Positions 12,301-26,062 are shown, counted from the first letter of the stretch. The stretch is DNA of 64,000 nucleotides from Caprimulgus europaeus (GCA_907165065.1 OU015526.1:70517723-70581722), one strand, 5' to 3'. The notes: generated by a model from the letters alone, not told the origin. Program-made: numbers and translations.

Positions 12301-13903
12301 ATAGTAATAATGCAAAGTTTAAAAAAAATGCCGTCTTTTTCAATATTTTTAAATACATAATCTGTGATTGCATTCTAGCCTATTTCAATCTCTAAAGAAA
12401 GGCTTTAACACAAAACCATCTAAATTCTCTTTCAGAACTGTTATTTCCAAGACTCTGCTTTTGAAATGTGCTAAAGTCATGGCCTTTGTTTCAGTATTGT
12501 CTGACCTTGCTGCTCCATAAAGCAAAATTGAACTAGTAATGCTACAATAGACATGTTTTAAGTCACTAACATTACATGAAACAAAGTTTTCCCTACTCTA
12601 ATATGTTTTTAATCTTTCATATCACTATTCGGTTAAGATATACTGGCTAAAGAGATGTACACCACTGCCAGAGAACCCATTTCATCAGGCTTCCTTTTGG
12701 TGGCAATCTCCATTATGCAAAGCATCTCTTTAAACATTCAGCATTTGTTGCCCTGGTTTCCACAGTACCACAATACTCATCTGAAACTTGGAAGAATGGT
12801 AAAGAAATGGCATAAGAAATGCAAAATAAAAAAAGCATAGTCTTTTAAAAATGTTGTCCCCTTGACTATAGACTGTATCACAGTCTCTTAAATCTACATG
12901 TTAACTACTGTTAAAAAATATCACAGCATCTTTTTCATTATCACAGGGTTTCCATGGGTATATCCATATATTGCAAGCCAGTAGCAGCAATGCATACTGC
13001 TTGTAACTTTCAACCTACCAACCTCACCAGCATGCAATACTGGGAAAGAGGCTTTCTTCCTATATATTAAAAAAAAAAAAAAAATAAAAAAGTAGCAGTT
13101 TTTACTCCAAGAGCATCACACAAATGTAGTAGGTCCTATAATTAAAAGAAACAAAATAATGTGTTTCTCACATGAACATTTACAATATGGAACTTCTTTC
13201 TAGAATGCTATGGATTCATAGCCTTGTAAATGCTGTATGTGTACAAGAACCGAGTGAAAAAATGCATGGGAAAGAAATTTTTTGAACACTACTCTCTAAT
13301 TTATAGAGCACTACTTCTCCTTCAAGTCCCTAAGCCACCAGTTCTGAAGGGTACTTTACTGGTATGCTCCTTACTAGTGCATCCTGCTGGCCATTGTCAG
13401 GAAGAGATATGAGGTTTTGTCTGACCCTATTCAATTCAGTTGTAGAGCTTTTGTTGACATCAAGAAAATATTTATTAATGTTGCTAGTCTGCATATCCCC
13501 GTAACTCAAAGGCTGGGTGAACAACTGTAAGATATGTAAGCTGCTGAATATATTTCTCCCTAAAAATGAATTTATTTCAAGATGGTTAGGATAGGCCCTA
13601 CAGTTTTGTATTACATTAAAAATATATCACTATGTCAAAACAAGACTTGCTTTTGTCAAAGATCCACTACTAAAGATAATTTTAACGCATTGATGGTATA
13701 TATTTTGTTTGAGTTATCACATATATATTCTGAATATTTATCTCCTTGCATTTTTATCTTCATCTATAAATTTATATACTGGATATTCTGTTTCTGCCTA
13801 TGATACATACACATGTTTTACTACATTTATGTAAAACAGGTTACAATTATACTTGATAATTTCTTTTTTTTTTTTTCAGATAATACTGTTACTAAAATAA
13901 TAT
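6331..13903. other. Unique AT-rich sequence, no gene or known repeat seen
   Basis: The longest stretch without any recognised feature. It contains a small 18-bp-period tandem at 6,688-6,733, A-rich patches near 8,800, 9,070, 9,240 and 9,670, and a 16-base A run at about 13,069. Open frames here reach only 60-93 codons and resemble nothing I know. Confidence 0.5.
6688..6733 (+). repeat. Short tandem repeat, 18-bp unit, about 2.6 copies
   Basis: The word ttcagttt recurs at 6,688, 6,706 and 6,724. The units differ mainly in the number of T and G residues in the ttatttgggg segment. It is probably a small slippage-derived repeat with no visible function. Confidence 0.7.
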
Positions 13904-13934
13904 ACACACACACACACACACATATATATATATT
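13904..13934 (+). repeat. (CA)n/(TA)n compound microsatellite
   Basis: About nine CA units run directly into about six TA units. A T tract lies 30 bases upstream (about 13,862-13,876). Likely polymorphic. Confidence 0.9.
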
Positions 13935-14460
13935 TAGCATATTGCCAATTACAAGTACCAAACAAAGTAAAGCCTCACTTGCTTGCCACCACCTAGACTG
14001 GGTAACAAAGTGAGCTCTTCCCCAGAGTTCAGTATTTCCTGCACTTTCAGCACATGGCATTTTGGAAACAACAGAAACAGGGATGGAAGATAAAATGGCA
14101 AGGAAAGAAAATCAACCAAGCATAAACCTCAGTTTACCAAAAAAAGCAATTTTGTTAACACAGATAGATTCCAAGTGTTCATTTTACCATAATACCACTA
14201 TTTGCAGATTGTGGAACAGATTTTTAGTCTTGTATTAATACAAATAATAGTCTTTAAATTAGATTTTCTTCCATGTTACTGATACAGAGTATCACTTACT
14301 GAACTATTTTTAACAATTCCTTCTGTTCTCCCAATTTCTACTTCAATTTGTCCATTAATTTGTAATCTATATTCATTGACAGGATGTATTATAGCAAGGA
14401 TACAGCTCTTGACCTTAAAATTATAGTCATTATTTCAGATAATGATTTATGGCTACAGTT

Positions 14461-14480
14461 TAGATAGATAGATATAGATA
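14461..14480 (+). repeat. TAGA/GATA microsatellite
   Basis: The tract reads tagatagatagatatagata. It is a short interrupted tetranucleotide repeat. Confidence 0.75.
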
Positions 14481-15636
14481 GTTTAATTTTGGAACACCTC
14501 CTAATTCTTCCTATTAAAAATTAGCTACAAGATGAAAAAACGTACATATAAACTTTAAACTACTTTATTTAGAGAAGGCGAGAGTTTTAATGGTGATTAT
14601 TCTGACTATAATCAATGTATACAGAAATAGTATAGATGGACTAATGAGATAATTATCCACTAGGAGAAAAATTGCATTCTAATCTGTCATTTATCTTTAT
14701 TATCTCTATAGATTCTTATGAAATCATCTTAACATTCAGATATCTTGCATATGCCTGATTAGCAAATTTGTAGCAAGAGACATACATATTAAGAGATGAA
14801 GAAAGAAGATATGAAAAGGTAAGTCAAATCACACAACCGATTGCAAAATGTCTTTTTCTGAAAGACTGCCACAAAGATAACTTTTTAATATTGTCACTGC
14901 CTGGATTAAATTAACAGTTTTGATTTATTTAAATATGTAATGCTATTAAGAAAATTGGTTTTTAAGTATCCCAATTCCTTGGACTGAAACAATTATAATT
15001 TTTATTGTGATGTGAAGAAAGTAACTCTGTAATTAGATCTGACACCAGAAAGCTGAATATAGTGCAAATTTTTAATTTATTTGAAATCTGGATAGATAAA
15101 TATAGGTTGATATCAAGTTGTTTTCATTTATGGAACTCTTCAATGCAAACACTGATGCCATTCACTTTTTATATGACTTCATAAACTAAATTCAGTCTTC
15201 TGGGAGTTAGGTGAAATGGGTCAGCTGAGGATCAGAGCTTCATGGACCATACAGCCTCAGCGTTTATGTACCATTTCCTTCAGGAAGGGAGGTTTCTCAT
15301 TGTACATGTGGAAGATGCAAAAGGGCACCCTGTGCTGTCTTTAGAAGAGCAGCATGGCTGGTTGTTATCCGCTGAGAAGCTAGGTTTTTGGAATGGCTGG
15401 GAAAAGAAGTCTACTTCTGCCACTGAAGATGGACCTAAGTCATGGATAGCTGAGTGTTTAGACGTAGAAAAAGGAAACCTTTTTCCTTCATAGAAAAGTC
15501 ATTAAGTCTCCCAATGTTAGCAAGGGAGCAAATAAATACTGACATTAAAGGAAACAAACAAGAAACACATCTCTGGCAGAACTTAGACATCTTTTAGCAC
15601 TTCCATATCAGACCTTCCTGCAAGAAGAATTAATTA

Positions 15637-15637
<1 letters not shown>

Positions 15638-15663
<26 letters not shown>
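15638..15663 (+). repeat. T homopolymer, 26 bases
   Basis: An uninterrupted T run followed by aaaaagg. No duplicated flanks or retroposed gene body is visible next to it, so I do not read it as the tail of an antisense retrocopy. Confidence 0.9.
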
Positions 15664-15670
<7 letters not shown>

Positions 15671-17639
15671 TTTTACTCTACCTCATTTATTGCTATCCAG
15701 CAAACACAAAATAGCCTACACCAAGCCTAAGGACAAAACAAGTTTCGTATAGAACTAAATCTTTCTCCTAATATTGTGAGCACGATGAAGTATGTTTAAG
15801 TTCTCCACAGTTAACTTCTTGCATTGGACAGAATTTTTACAAGATGAGGTAATAATAGAGGAAATTATCCCAAATGTATTAATGAGAACAAAATTTGGTG
15901 TTACTGTTCATCATTTGGGACATGTATTTTCCCTTATTTGTCCTGTTTGTTTTTTTTTTTAATCCATTTGTGATATGAGATTTATGATCTAAGGTAAATT
16001 AATAGAATAAAACTTAACAGTTTTAGAAGACAGGGAATTGGTACTGTGAATTAATTACATTATTTCATCCAGATGAAATCTGATTTTTCTGTTTCTATTT
16101 TTTTTTTTTTTTAACTTTGATCAAAAATCCAGAAATATTACTAAAGGCAGCTTTAAGAGTCCTTTGCCTTCTGCATATGTTAACAATCATGTACTTCACC
16201 CCGGAAGAAAAAGCTGCAATAAAGCACTGGGTGGATATGTTCTCATATTCTTCCCTAACAAGTGGCAGGGGTGAGTGTGACTGTTATGGGTGTGCTCATA
16301 TCCTTCTGCACTTTTGGAACCTCTCTGTATAGGAGATAACTACAGTAAAAGCAAAGCCACTGTTGACAGAGGAATGGTGGTTTGTTTTTTGTTTTTTTTT
16401 TTTTTTTTAGAAGTGGAATAATGAGCAATGAAGGTAATGTAAACAGTGTTGTGTTGGAAACAGCAGCAAGGCTGTGTAAAGGCATGCCTGCTCTCAGGAT
16501 CACTCCAATGGGTAATTTTTACCTCCTTTTCTTTGACCACAACAGAGCTTTGAGGGATACTGGTAAGCAAGTTTGCTGTTGTGCATCAGCAAATCAATGC
16601 TGATTTTACACTAGTTAAGCGGTTTACACTCTATTTCTCTCCAAGATGTCATGTTCACTCTCTATATTACTAGCACATACAGCCACCCATGCACATTCCC
16701 AGACCATCCAGAGGGTATTGTTAATGTAGCATGAGTGAAAGACTACTAGAGATGACAAACTACATCTAACATATGAACTAATCTTCACTGCTTTCAATTA
16801 CTTCAAGACAGGAACAAAGCATGTTGGAATTGCCCCCAGACTCAGGAGTGCCATCAGCAAGGGCCCACCAGGTCAGTGCCTGCTTTGCACAAACCAAATA
16901 CTTTCCCCTCAGAAATCTTTCTGTAATTGTACCTATGGGGAAAAAAAATTAAAAAAAAGATTACACATCACACAGATCAGCAGAGTTATTTGATACAAAC
17001 TAGTATTCAGTTCTCGCTGAACATGAATGCCAACTAATTATCCACCACCAAATATTTATCTAATGGACCTTATAAAGGGAGCAGGATCAGGAAAAAAAAA
17101 AAAATTACTTCAATGTCTGAGATCAAAAAATGATATATTCACATGATTCAGACTGAAACTCTTCAAATATAGTAGCAAATAGAAAGAAGAAATAAAAACT
17201 TTGGCATGGCACATGCAGATTAAATAGCTGAAGGCATACCCAGAATTGTTACTCAGGACTGGGGGAGCAATGCTGGCAAAAAGGAAGAAGGGCCAAGTTA
17301 CTTCATTAAAGTAACTTGGATCACAGCAAAACATACTCAGTGAAAATCTTCAAAGCAGCAATGGAAGAAGCAACTGCACTTTCCTCGTTCTCTGCCCTTC
17401 AGATGCCAGGCAACCTTGGCAGTACCCAGCAGGCTTCTTCCTCTCAAGTGTTCTGGAAAGGGAGAGGCTGGGAGGTTAGGGCTTCCAGGTTCAGAAAGTC
17501 CATGATATTAATTTGAACAGAATATCTGGGGATATTCCCATTTGAGGAAAAATAACAAGTACTCCTTTTGAAAGCTGTTTTGTGGGCTAAGTTAAAAGAT
17601 AAAAATCAAATGTAAGACTGTGCAGTGTGTGTCTGCAGT

Positions 17640-17750
17640 GGATAGACACATCAGTGGGGGTCCAGCAGGATCTCATGCTAGTCCTATGTTCTTCAACACA
17701 TTCAGAGGTTATGGAGAAAGGAGGACATCAGTAAAGTCACGAAGCTGGAC
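17640..17750 (+). mobile_element. CR1 LINE fragment, highly degenerate reverse-transcriptase region
   Basis: The segment from about 17,652 parallels the part of CR1 ORF2 that encodes the GVPQGS...VLFNIF region of reverse transcriptase. Compare 'tcagtgggggtccagcagga' here with the better preserved stretch at 36,720-36,770 in this window. The match fades after about 17,690, with a few weak echoes up to 17,750. No reading frame survives. This is one of the oldest CR1 pieces in the window by appearance. Confidence 0.6.
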
Positions 17751-20700
17751 AATAGTTAGTAATGATACTAAAACAAACCAAAATTGCTTAAAAGATTAAC
17801 AGAGGGCTGCCATAATGCTGGGTTACTAAGGAATAAATCCTGGGTAACTACAAATGCTTTCAGAAAAGATTTATACAAATTCACAGCAGATTGCATTAAC
17901 TATTCTCAATCATGAAGGTGTCCCTATTTTATGGGGGTAATGTCACTGTGTACTTGTTCCAATACTTTTTTCCCCAGGTACTCACTACTGGTACTTATCA
18001 GCCACCATGTTGTGGGTCTTTGGTTTGACTCTGTACCTCAAACTTCTGTGCTCAGCTGCAATTAGAATAATCTACCAGAAACCCTCTCCCTTCAGGTCAG
18101 CTGAAAGATGAGACATTTTTGCACTTCATCCAGAGTCTTTTCCTCCTTAAAACAGTACCTGGATTTGTTTTGGAAATATTTCCTTGCTGATTACAAACAC
18201 CCTTTTTGAGCAAAATTTTTTCACACAAGCAGCTGTACTGCACAGGCTAGAAAGCTTTTTTCCCCACACTCCTATCTCAGCAGTGAACTATCTTTAGTAG
18301 CTTTGACACTGACACATGGAAGTCTGACCTTATTTGACAAAGATATTAAGCTTGATTCAGTGAAGACTTAATTAAGAAGGCATGTTGGATCTGTAAGATC
18401 ATACCAGCCTTTTTAAAATTTTTTTTATTATTTTTTTTAAGATGGCAAGATTACACTAAAAAGAATGAAGAAATTCCTTTGTGTATATGCTCACTTAGAC
18501 AATTTCACATACAGAATCAGCAAAGGTACTAAACATGGTACTAAATGTATTTAATTTGGGTCTGTCATTAACAAAAACTGTTCTGTTGATTACAAGAAAA
18601 ACCTAACATATGCACGTTGAGTGAGATAACACAAACCATTACTGATTATTTTTAAGGTGACTGCAACTTTCAAATATGGACTTGGGGAATGCTCATCTAC
18701 ACATGTGTATAGGAATCATTATTTGTTTGCATAAGTAGCCAAAAGAAAATTTATCATTTTTTTCAAATGAAACACCTACGAAAAACACATTTTGAGGATG
18801 TAACTCTCCCATCCACACCCCAGAAAAAGTGCCAGCATAGCTCTTAGAGTCCCTGTGTTTCAAAAGACCTTCAAGGCTTTTAGAGTGATACTTTGAGTTA
18901 TTTTACCTAACACAAAGCATGAAATCAAGAATTAGTTTTGTGGCAAACAAGGTTACGTAGCAGCTTTCTAATTCATGATCACTCCTGTGACTCACTGCTC
19001 TCAATCCTTCCAAAGTGTTGATCATCAGGAGTCATACTTCTGTTGTGAGGCTTTTCCATGATCTAATACATCTCAGTCCTAGGAAGGTTTTAATTGCTAT
19101 TTAATCTACCTTTTCCCCTTTTAAAAGAAAAAAAAAAAAATTAAAGTCTCATTTTATTAAATTCTTCCCCCCCCAGAATGTTAGTGGGTTTTGTTTTCCT
19201 GCACAGCATCTGTCTCATCTTTCTGCAGATGCTGTGGAAGCTCTCCACTTGATACAGATCACTACAGTCCCACTGATTTCAGCAGAGATCTAAAAGTCTG
19301 TATCAGTGGAATATCTGCCCCAACCTGTATCAGCTATTTATGACCATCACTAAAGCCATATGCTGAAAAAAAGATTTATTCCTCTAATCCCAGATGTAGG
19401 GGTTATATGAAACCAAATCCAGTCCTAAATTGTCCCAAGTGCTAAGTCCTGCTAAGTCCTGCTATCTACCTTTTTTGCATTTCAAGTTTTAAGTCTGTGG
19501 TGGCTTTTTTGTTATTATTTTTTACTTCTTAAAGGATGGAAGAAAGAAATCTTAATTTTTCTTTTCAGCTCCTTGCTACACAGTACGAACCGAACCTAAA
19601 ATTAACAGGCTGTTTTAACCTTTGTGCTGGATCCTTAGTCTTCAACTGGATCCAAGAAGTGTCCTTATTACATGAATAATGTAGTTTTACATTATGTTTC
19701 TCATGCTCAAGGAATAACTAAGGATAACTGAGAGCAGAGTGAAGGAGAGACAGGAACAGCAGCATTAGAAAACCATCATAAATGCCTTTAAAATAACAAA
19801 TAAATTCAGACTGTTAAGGACTAAAGAGTAGGCTTTAAACAGTCTTTTCCTTTCTCTTTAATCTATCCTCCCTTTCTTTCCCTACCTTCCTAAAGTCTGA
19901 ATAGTGAAGTGAGAACAAATTAAGCATTCTCACTTAATTAAGCAAAGAGCATTTCAAGTTAATTCATTTTGTAACAGTACGGCCTTTACAGAAGCAAAGT
20001 AAAACATAGTTTTAATGATCCCCATTTTGTCTACTTCCAACTGAAAAGAAAAATTGCTACGTAGATGAATGCACTTATGGTGACTGATATGCTGTCTGAA
20101 TAGGGAAATTTAATGAAAGAATCACTCTGCCACTAGTCCTTTGGGTACTTGGGCCACTTTCATATTTTGTACTCTATAACAAGACTTACAATAAATAAAG
20201 ATACACTGCAGTTACAAATTTGAGTCCTTCACACTCTCCACTGCCTTTTTGGCGTTATGACTTTGGTAGTCCAAAATAAAAGCTAGAAGAAACACCCATG
20301 CTGATGAAAAAAACATTTGAATTCAGCTGCTAAGATGAAATGGTAAGAAAATCAGATGAAACAAGGAAGGACAAGGAGTGTGTTTTAAGAGATTAAGCAG
20401 TTAGGTAAAGGCATTAGGCTGAGACATTAGCTGATGTTGACGTTGACTACCATGAATTCTATTTTAAAATATATGAATCAGAAATAGCTTCAAAATAAGA
20501 AAACACAACAAATCCTTTCAATTTAGCCAATTCATTTTACCATCTGTTAAACTAATTAGTCTTCTCCTTCCATTATAAAAATTATATTGAAAGACTTTAT
20601 ATTCTAAAGATGAAATTTGCAAGTGGAAGAACTTAATGCTCTAAATACACTCCTGGGCACATTTTATGAGGCCATTAAAGGATGGCTTGGGCAGATAATG

Positions 20701-21561
20701 ACAGTACCTACAGAATATGTATTAACAGCCTTGTAAACCACACCGTGTCCTATCTAGTGGCTTGGAGAATTCAAGAGAAAAAAATTATCACCAGATGACA
20801 TAACACAAAGTTTTGCATTAGTCCTTTACAGACACACATGTTCATTCTGAGGATGCATGTGAAATTGGAAGAAGTGAAAACTAGGAAAATAGTGGGTGTG
20901 CTTTGTTTGTTGGGTTTTTTTTTCTTCTTCTTTTTATTTTTTTGATTAAATTGATTTTAAAACAAAATAAAACAACCAACTCAACCACTCCCACATATCA
21001 AATTAGGCATGCCACTTTCACTTACAGCAATGCAACAGAGTATCTGCTTATGATAAAAATTCCTGCCAATGTGACAGACCAGAATAGAAACAGGGGCAGG
21101 AAAAATAGGAAGAATTGTTGCTTTTAATTTAACATTTTTAAAAAAAATTACACAAGATGATCTGAAGGTATTTTGTTTATATCTTTCAGTTTTTGTCTTT
21201 ATCTTTATGGCAGCTTTCCTCTCCTCATCCCCTGTAAGAGATCATCTCTCTGTTCAGTCTGAGGGACTGATATCAGCTAGCAAGGTGAGATTTCTTTTCA
21301 CTACCCCTAACTGAAATATGTTCTTGTCAGAGTTGCTAAACCTCAGGCAAAGAAATGTCCATGGGACAGTTGCTCTGGGCATCACTTTCATTCAGCCTAA
21401 ATCCCACTCTCATGCAAGGCAGCCATAAGAAAAACTAAGCATTGACATGCTGCTCCAAGTCATTGTCAAAATAACTCCCCTACCTCATATAATCCACTTA
21501 AAAGCTGGGTTTCCCTTTGCAATGTAACATTCCGTAGAAATGATTGCTGGACAATTAAAAT

Positions 21562-21598
<37 letters not shown>

Positions 21599-24389
21599 TG
21601 CTAGCCAGCACCTTTTAGTTTAGGAATATAATATGTGGATGCTTTTCTTTTTTTTTAATTTTCTAGCCACTATTTTGCAGGTTTCTACCCAGGATATTCT
21701 TTGCGTGGACCCAGATGGTTGTGTGGAAGTGATTCAAAAATAGGTCTGTATTTCTAGGATCTTTATAAGTGACATGCTAACATGCTTTGTACCAGAGGGT
21801 AGTCTTTCAGGTATTTCTCTTTTATTTCCTCAGTATTATATGCTTTAATAATTGAACAAAAGATCATAAAACTGTGCTTCACTGTGGTCCAGTCTTGTCA
21901 CTGTAATAGAATTGGATAGTGTGTAATCATCTCTAGCTGCAGATGAAAAAGTATATTTTTTTTGTTGATGTCAAGGTTATTTGAGTGTCTGGTAGCACCA
22001 ATAAGTCCAAATAAACAGAAAGGCTAAGGAATGATTTAATCTGAGAGCAGATGCCTCCTACAATGCAAGTTGCCTATAACAATTTCTCAAGACAGCATTT
22101 TGAGTAGGAACATAAAGTTTGGTGATCCTGGACTCAACTTCTAAAGGCCAGGATCTGGAGATTTAACGTGGATGTACTTATGAGTTGATAAGATGCCATT
22201 TACTGCTACAATAAAAGCTTTCACAACACCTTAGCGCCAATTTAAAGAGGTAGTCCTGCAACTTTAGTGCTACCTGAAAAATTCCCTCTTAATCTACCTT
22301 AGAAAAGCAAATTTAGATAACTGGACAAAGTTTTTGAAGTTTCAGACACTGTTAATGTTGGTTTGAAAAGATATAGTATTCCTTATACTGTTTCTGTTGG
22401 TTTGAGTTTCGGTGAATTCTTATCAAAGGAGTTAAAAGTTTGCCAAAACCAACTTGTTCTCTTTTTACCCTCTGCTTTCTCACTAGATAAAACACAGGGT
22501 CAAAAGTACAAGTGTTGAATGTCCAGCAATTGCGTTTCTATACTTACTGCTTTTGGAAGCATCAGGCTTTCTTGAAAAGAGAACATTTCTTTCCCATTTT
22601 ACATTTGACTGTAGCTATCGATTGCAGAAGAAATTGCAGCACATCTTGTGCTGGAGGTTTCTGAGGAGCAGATAGAGAGGGAAGGACCTCAGCTCTTTAC
22701 ACCCCACTGTTTCATCCACCACCACCATACCCCTGACAAGCTACTCTTTCCTAGTGTTACTTCCACTCAAGACATTGCAATTTGTTCCTGATAACAAAGG
22801 TGGTAGATGCATAGCTGCCTAACTGAAATAACTGCTGTGGGGATAAAAAAAAGGGGAGGCAAGTATTCACAAACACTGGAAATAAATACTCTTTCAGCCA
22901 GCTGCTGTTGCATTTGAGTAAAATATAATCACAGTTTTGTTCTGAAACACTTAATCTCACTGCCTTTTTAAATTTTTTTATTTATTTTTACAGAATTTTT
23001 GAGGGACACATTATGTGCTGTGTTTGTTTTACTCGTATGCAAGCCTGGATATTGCCTTTGAGACTAACGATGTGTCAAGTGAAGCCTTTCAATCCTGATT
23101 ATTTAAAAAAAAAAAAACAAAAAAAAACTCAGTCATATCCAACTGTCCCAAAAGAAGTTGTAGTATTTCAAATAGTCTTCATTATTTCAGTGATTATGGG
23201 ACTGAGAAAGACTAAGGGGCAAGAGAGACAATAACACTTATCAGGTATCATCCTAGAAATAACTGTGTTATCAAGCACAGCAATGTCTGGAAAACTTCAC
23301 AGAAGCAAAACCAAACACATTAAATACCTCGGAAACCTATTTATAGGTGTTGTATATAAACAGATACTAGAGAGAAATCAGAGTGACAGCAATAGCAGAG
23401 ATGTCTAAGCAACATGTTTGCAGTCCTGAGCCCTGTTTCAGTGGAGGAGGGAAATGAAGGATGTGATTTTTAGATTTTTGCCTGTTTGCAATGTGCTATT
23501 TTGTGCTGAGCCACGGTGCAGGAGATCTGTTTACAGACTTTTCTAGCTATGGCTGATAATCATCAACATCTCAGTCATCTGGAGGAAGCAGAAGATGATA
23601 CCTCATTGGGAAACATCCAGTTGTCTACTCAGACACATAAAATTAAGTATATAAACTTATATTTCAGTCATATAATCTTTCCTTCTGTTACATCAAAGAA
23701 AATTAGAAATTATTTTACCTGTCTACTTCAAGACCAAGGAGTTCAAGTACAAAATTAATTTATACTTCATTTCTATTAGCAAGTTTCTGTTTCTTTAAAG
23801 CAGTTATGCAAGGCATATTTTTGAGCAAAAGCTAAAAAAATATGAGAATTAATTGTTAATAAGTGTGCAAAATTTAAGTCAGTGTGACAGTCCAAGCAAG
23901 ACTACATGTAAAGACACACTAAGCAAGCGCAAAGGTTTCACCCAGACGATTTCAGGTTTATTGACTTTAAGTTTGTTCCCCATTAGAACTCAGAATAAAT
24001 AGGAAAATGAAAGTAGGAAAATATATTAAATATATGTACAAAATGTATGACAGATGACTTTGATGTAGTAAATAAAATACAAAATCCTCAATTGCTACAG
24101 ATTACTCATTCCATGAATGTATGAAATACAAAATAAGAAGAGTGAATAAAACAGTAAAAAAAATCCCTTTTCAGAATGATATGTCTTTTATAAAATAACC
24201 ATTAACGACACAGGCAAGAAGGAAATGTTGTATGATACAACAGTGGCCCTCAAAGACAGGGGAAGTGCAACCTGTTATGGCTCTGAACTGATGGTTTTGC
24301 CACTGCATCTTGCCTCGCACAGCAGTCAGTTAGGAGAAACCCCAGAATCGTTCAGTCTGAGGGACTCATGGGGCAGCTCACCCAAACCA
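17751..24389. other. Unique AT-rich sequence, no gene seen
   Basis: Contents: A/T homopolymers near 18,417-18,440, 19,129 and 23,106, an 11-bp direct duplication (gctaagtcctg) at about 19,441-19,462, and the AAAAC repeat at 21,565. The block around 20,640-20,740 is somewhat less AT-rich and has a HOX/CDX-like ttttatgag word, but nothing firm. An 80-codon open frame at 23,516-23,758 is acidic and has no known domain. Confidence 0.45.
21565..21594 (+). repeat. (AAAAC)n microsatellite
   Basis: Five to six units of aaaac lead into a short A run and cccc. Simple repeat with no attached element. Confidence 0.9.
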
Positions 24390-24505
24390 AGGCAGGCCTG
24401 GTCAGAGCAGGTCACTCAGGACCATGTCCAGTCACATCTTGTCTTGAAGGCCACTGGGGATGTAGAGCTCACAGTTTCACTGGGCAGACTGTGTGCAGGT
24501 CACAA
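24390..24505 (-). mobile_element. CR1 LINE 3' fragment, antisense, old
   Basis: On the + strand the text from 'cagagcaggtcactcagga' through 'ctgggcagactgtgtgcagg' follows the same order of words as the antisense CR1 3' regions at 50,330-50,420 and 30,150-30,245 (rough equivalents of 'gggttttgaatgtctccag', 'ctccacaacctccctgggca' and 'cctgt-tcagtg'). It is diverged and lacks the terminal repeats. Confidence 0.6.
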
Positions 24506-24575
24506 GAAGGAACAAGGGATGCGGGGAAGAGGGAAGAAGGGGAAGAAGAGAGAAAGGAAGAAAAAGAGGATGAAA
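24506..24575 (+). repeat. Polypurine tract
   Basis: Almost pure G/A sequence, of the form gaagaagg and gaggaagaaaaag, lies directly after the CR1 fragment. It gives a long lysine- and glutamate-rich stretch in two frames that should not be read as a protein. Confidence 0.75.
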
Positions 24576-25997
24576 AAGAATCCAAATCATTTCTAAAGGC
24601 TAAGGAGAGGTTTGTTTTATGCAGTTGGAACCTGCTGACTTCTGCTGCTCAGGCTTCAGACAGGCTTAACCTCTATACAGACTGATGTTCTTTGCTTCTG
24701 TATATCTTTTTCTATAAAGTTTCCAATATTTTACATTTACCTTAATCTACTTGTGTTATAGTTCATTCTCCAGTTATTGTTGTTGTCTTTGTTGTTGCTG
24801 AGGTTCCTGATCTCTTTCCTACCAAGCTGGTTCTCCCCTTCATAAATATGGATGGCCAGAGGCATTTCACCATCACTGATTGGCTCAGCCTGGGCTGGAG
24901 GCAGGTCTGTCTTGGAACCAAGGGAACATCTCAAAGCCTCTCACAAGAGCCATTGCTGTAGCCCCTTCTCCCACTAGAAAAACCCGTTCTCCTCACACAC
25001 AATTCCGATACAAAATGAAATTCAACATCCTAGTTTCTACCATTAGGGTATATAATGGACACCGGCTTCAGTACAAAATTACCCTAAGCAACAGGATGAA
25101 AGCTGCGATATACAGTTAACATACTCTGCCACTATGATTTTCTTCACAATCAAGCCAAAGTTTATCCTTTGGCAGAAATATAATTCTGGAAAGACTGGAA
25201 AGCAAACCTGTGGGATAAACTTCCTCGACAGATGAGAAGATCATTCTCTACAGAGACTCCTCTTTAGCTGTTTTCTCCCTAGCAAATATAAGCAAGGAGA
25301 CACAGAACAATTCTGAAGTAAAAACCAAGATATTGCACACACTTTCTCTCTGGGAAATGAGTAAGAGAGTAAACAGTGACAGATGTTAGACATACTTGGA
25401 AAGTCCTTGGATATTGTGGTCATGAATGATTGTAGCAACCTCTTTAGGACAAAATGGATGGTTTATTGTCTAAAGCACAAGATACCATTCCCCTTCGATA
25501 ATGTATGTGTACTGCAGTATCATACAAATAAAGTTACAATGGGGTTATTGTTTATTTTTTTTTTTTTTTTAAAAGCTCTGGAGAAACTATTATTCATCAT
25601 ACCACTGAAGGCTTTACTTGGCATAGTTTATAAAAATGCATAATTGTGCTAACATACCTAACTGTCAAGCCACTCTTGGCAAGCTAACATACAAGTGGGT
25701 GCCAAACAGCAGGGAATACAAAATAGAGTGGAAAAACAGCTGAGATTTCATGGGAGGCAGAACATCATCCAAAGTGTTCTTCCATGAAAATATACAGCAT
25801 ACATATGTACATACATTGTAACTAAGACACTGAGAAGCATTTCTAAATCTATTTCTAATATTGTCTCTTATTTTTCTGGAGTTACTATTGGAAAAAAATA
25901 GGATCGCGAGATTTGTTTTGCAATGTTGCTTCATATTGAGCCAGATTTAGGAAACATGGACTCAAAAACCTTGTTAGAGACGAGGAGTTATGAATCT
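24576..25997. other. Unique sequence, no gene seen
   Basis: It contains a T tract of about 16 bases at 25,555-25,570 and a 'gttgttgtctttgttgttg' patch near 24,778-24,797. Open frames of 65-89 codons on both strands overlap one another and show no domain. Confidence 0.45.
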
Positions 25998-26062
25998 TTG
26001 AATCACAGAACACTAAGCTGGATGGGAACTCAGGGATCATCTGGTCCTAAACATTCTTGGCA
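25998..26062 (-). mobile_element. CR1 LINE 3' terminal fragment, antisense
   Basis: The words 'gaatcacagaa', 'tggatgggaac', 'gggatcatctggtcc' match the antisense CR1 3' terminus seen intact at 50,241 and 49,446. Only about 65 bp are recognisable. Confidence 0.7.

Larger units (their letters stand above)
13935..17639. other. Unique AT-rich sequence with several T tracts, no confirmed gene
   Basis: It holds a TAGA-type microsatellite at about 14,461-14,480, a 26-base T tract at 15,638-15,663 and further T tracts near 15,950, 16,100 and 16,391-16,409. An 83-codon open frame at 15,242-15,493 has fairly even amino-acid use but no recognisable domain. A 71-codon frame at 16,117-16,332 contains a short globin-like string discussed in the findings. 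Neither is annotated as a gene. Confidence 0.45.

Noticed and set aside
15638..15663. Long T or A tracts (here and at 38,712, 49,385, 54,386, 63,827) as tails of processed pseudogenes
   Set aside because: No gene-like body or matching flanking duplication lies next to any of them. CR1 machinery rarely makes poly(A)-tailed retrocopies in birds.
23516..23758. 80-codon acidic frame with MADNHQHLSHLEEAEDD
   Set aside because: It looks protein-like for about 30 residues, but I recognise no family and there is no clear promoter or splice signal. Kept out of the gene list.
24225..24685. 123- and 105-codon frames with lysine/glutamate-rich tails
   Set aside because: The body is antisense CR1 sequence and the tail is a polypurine tract.
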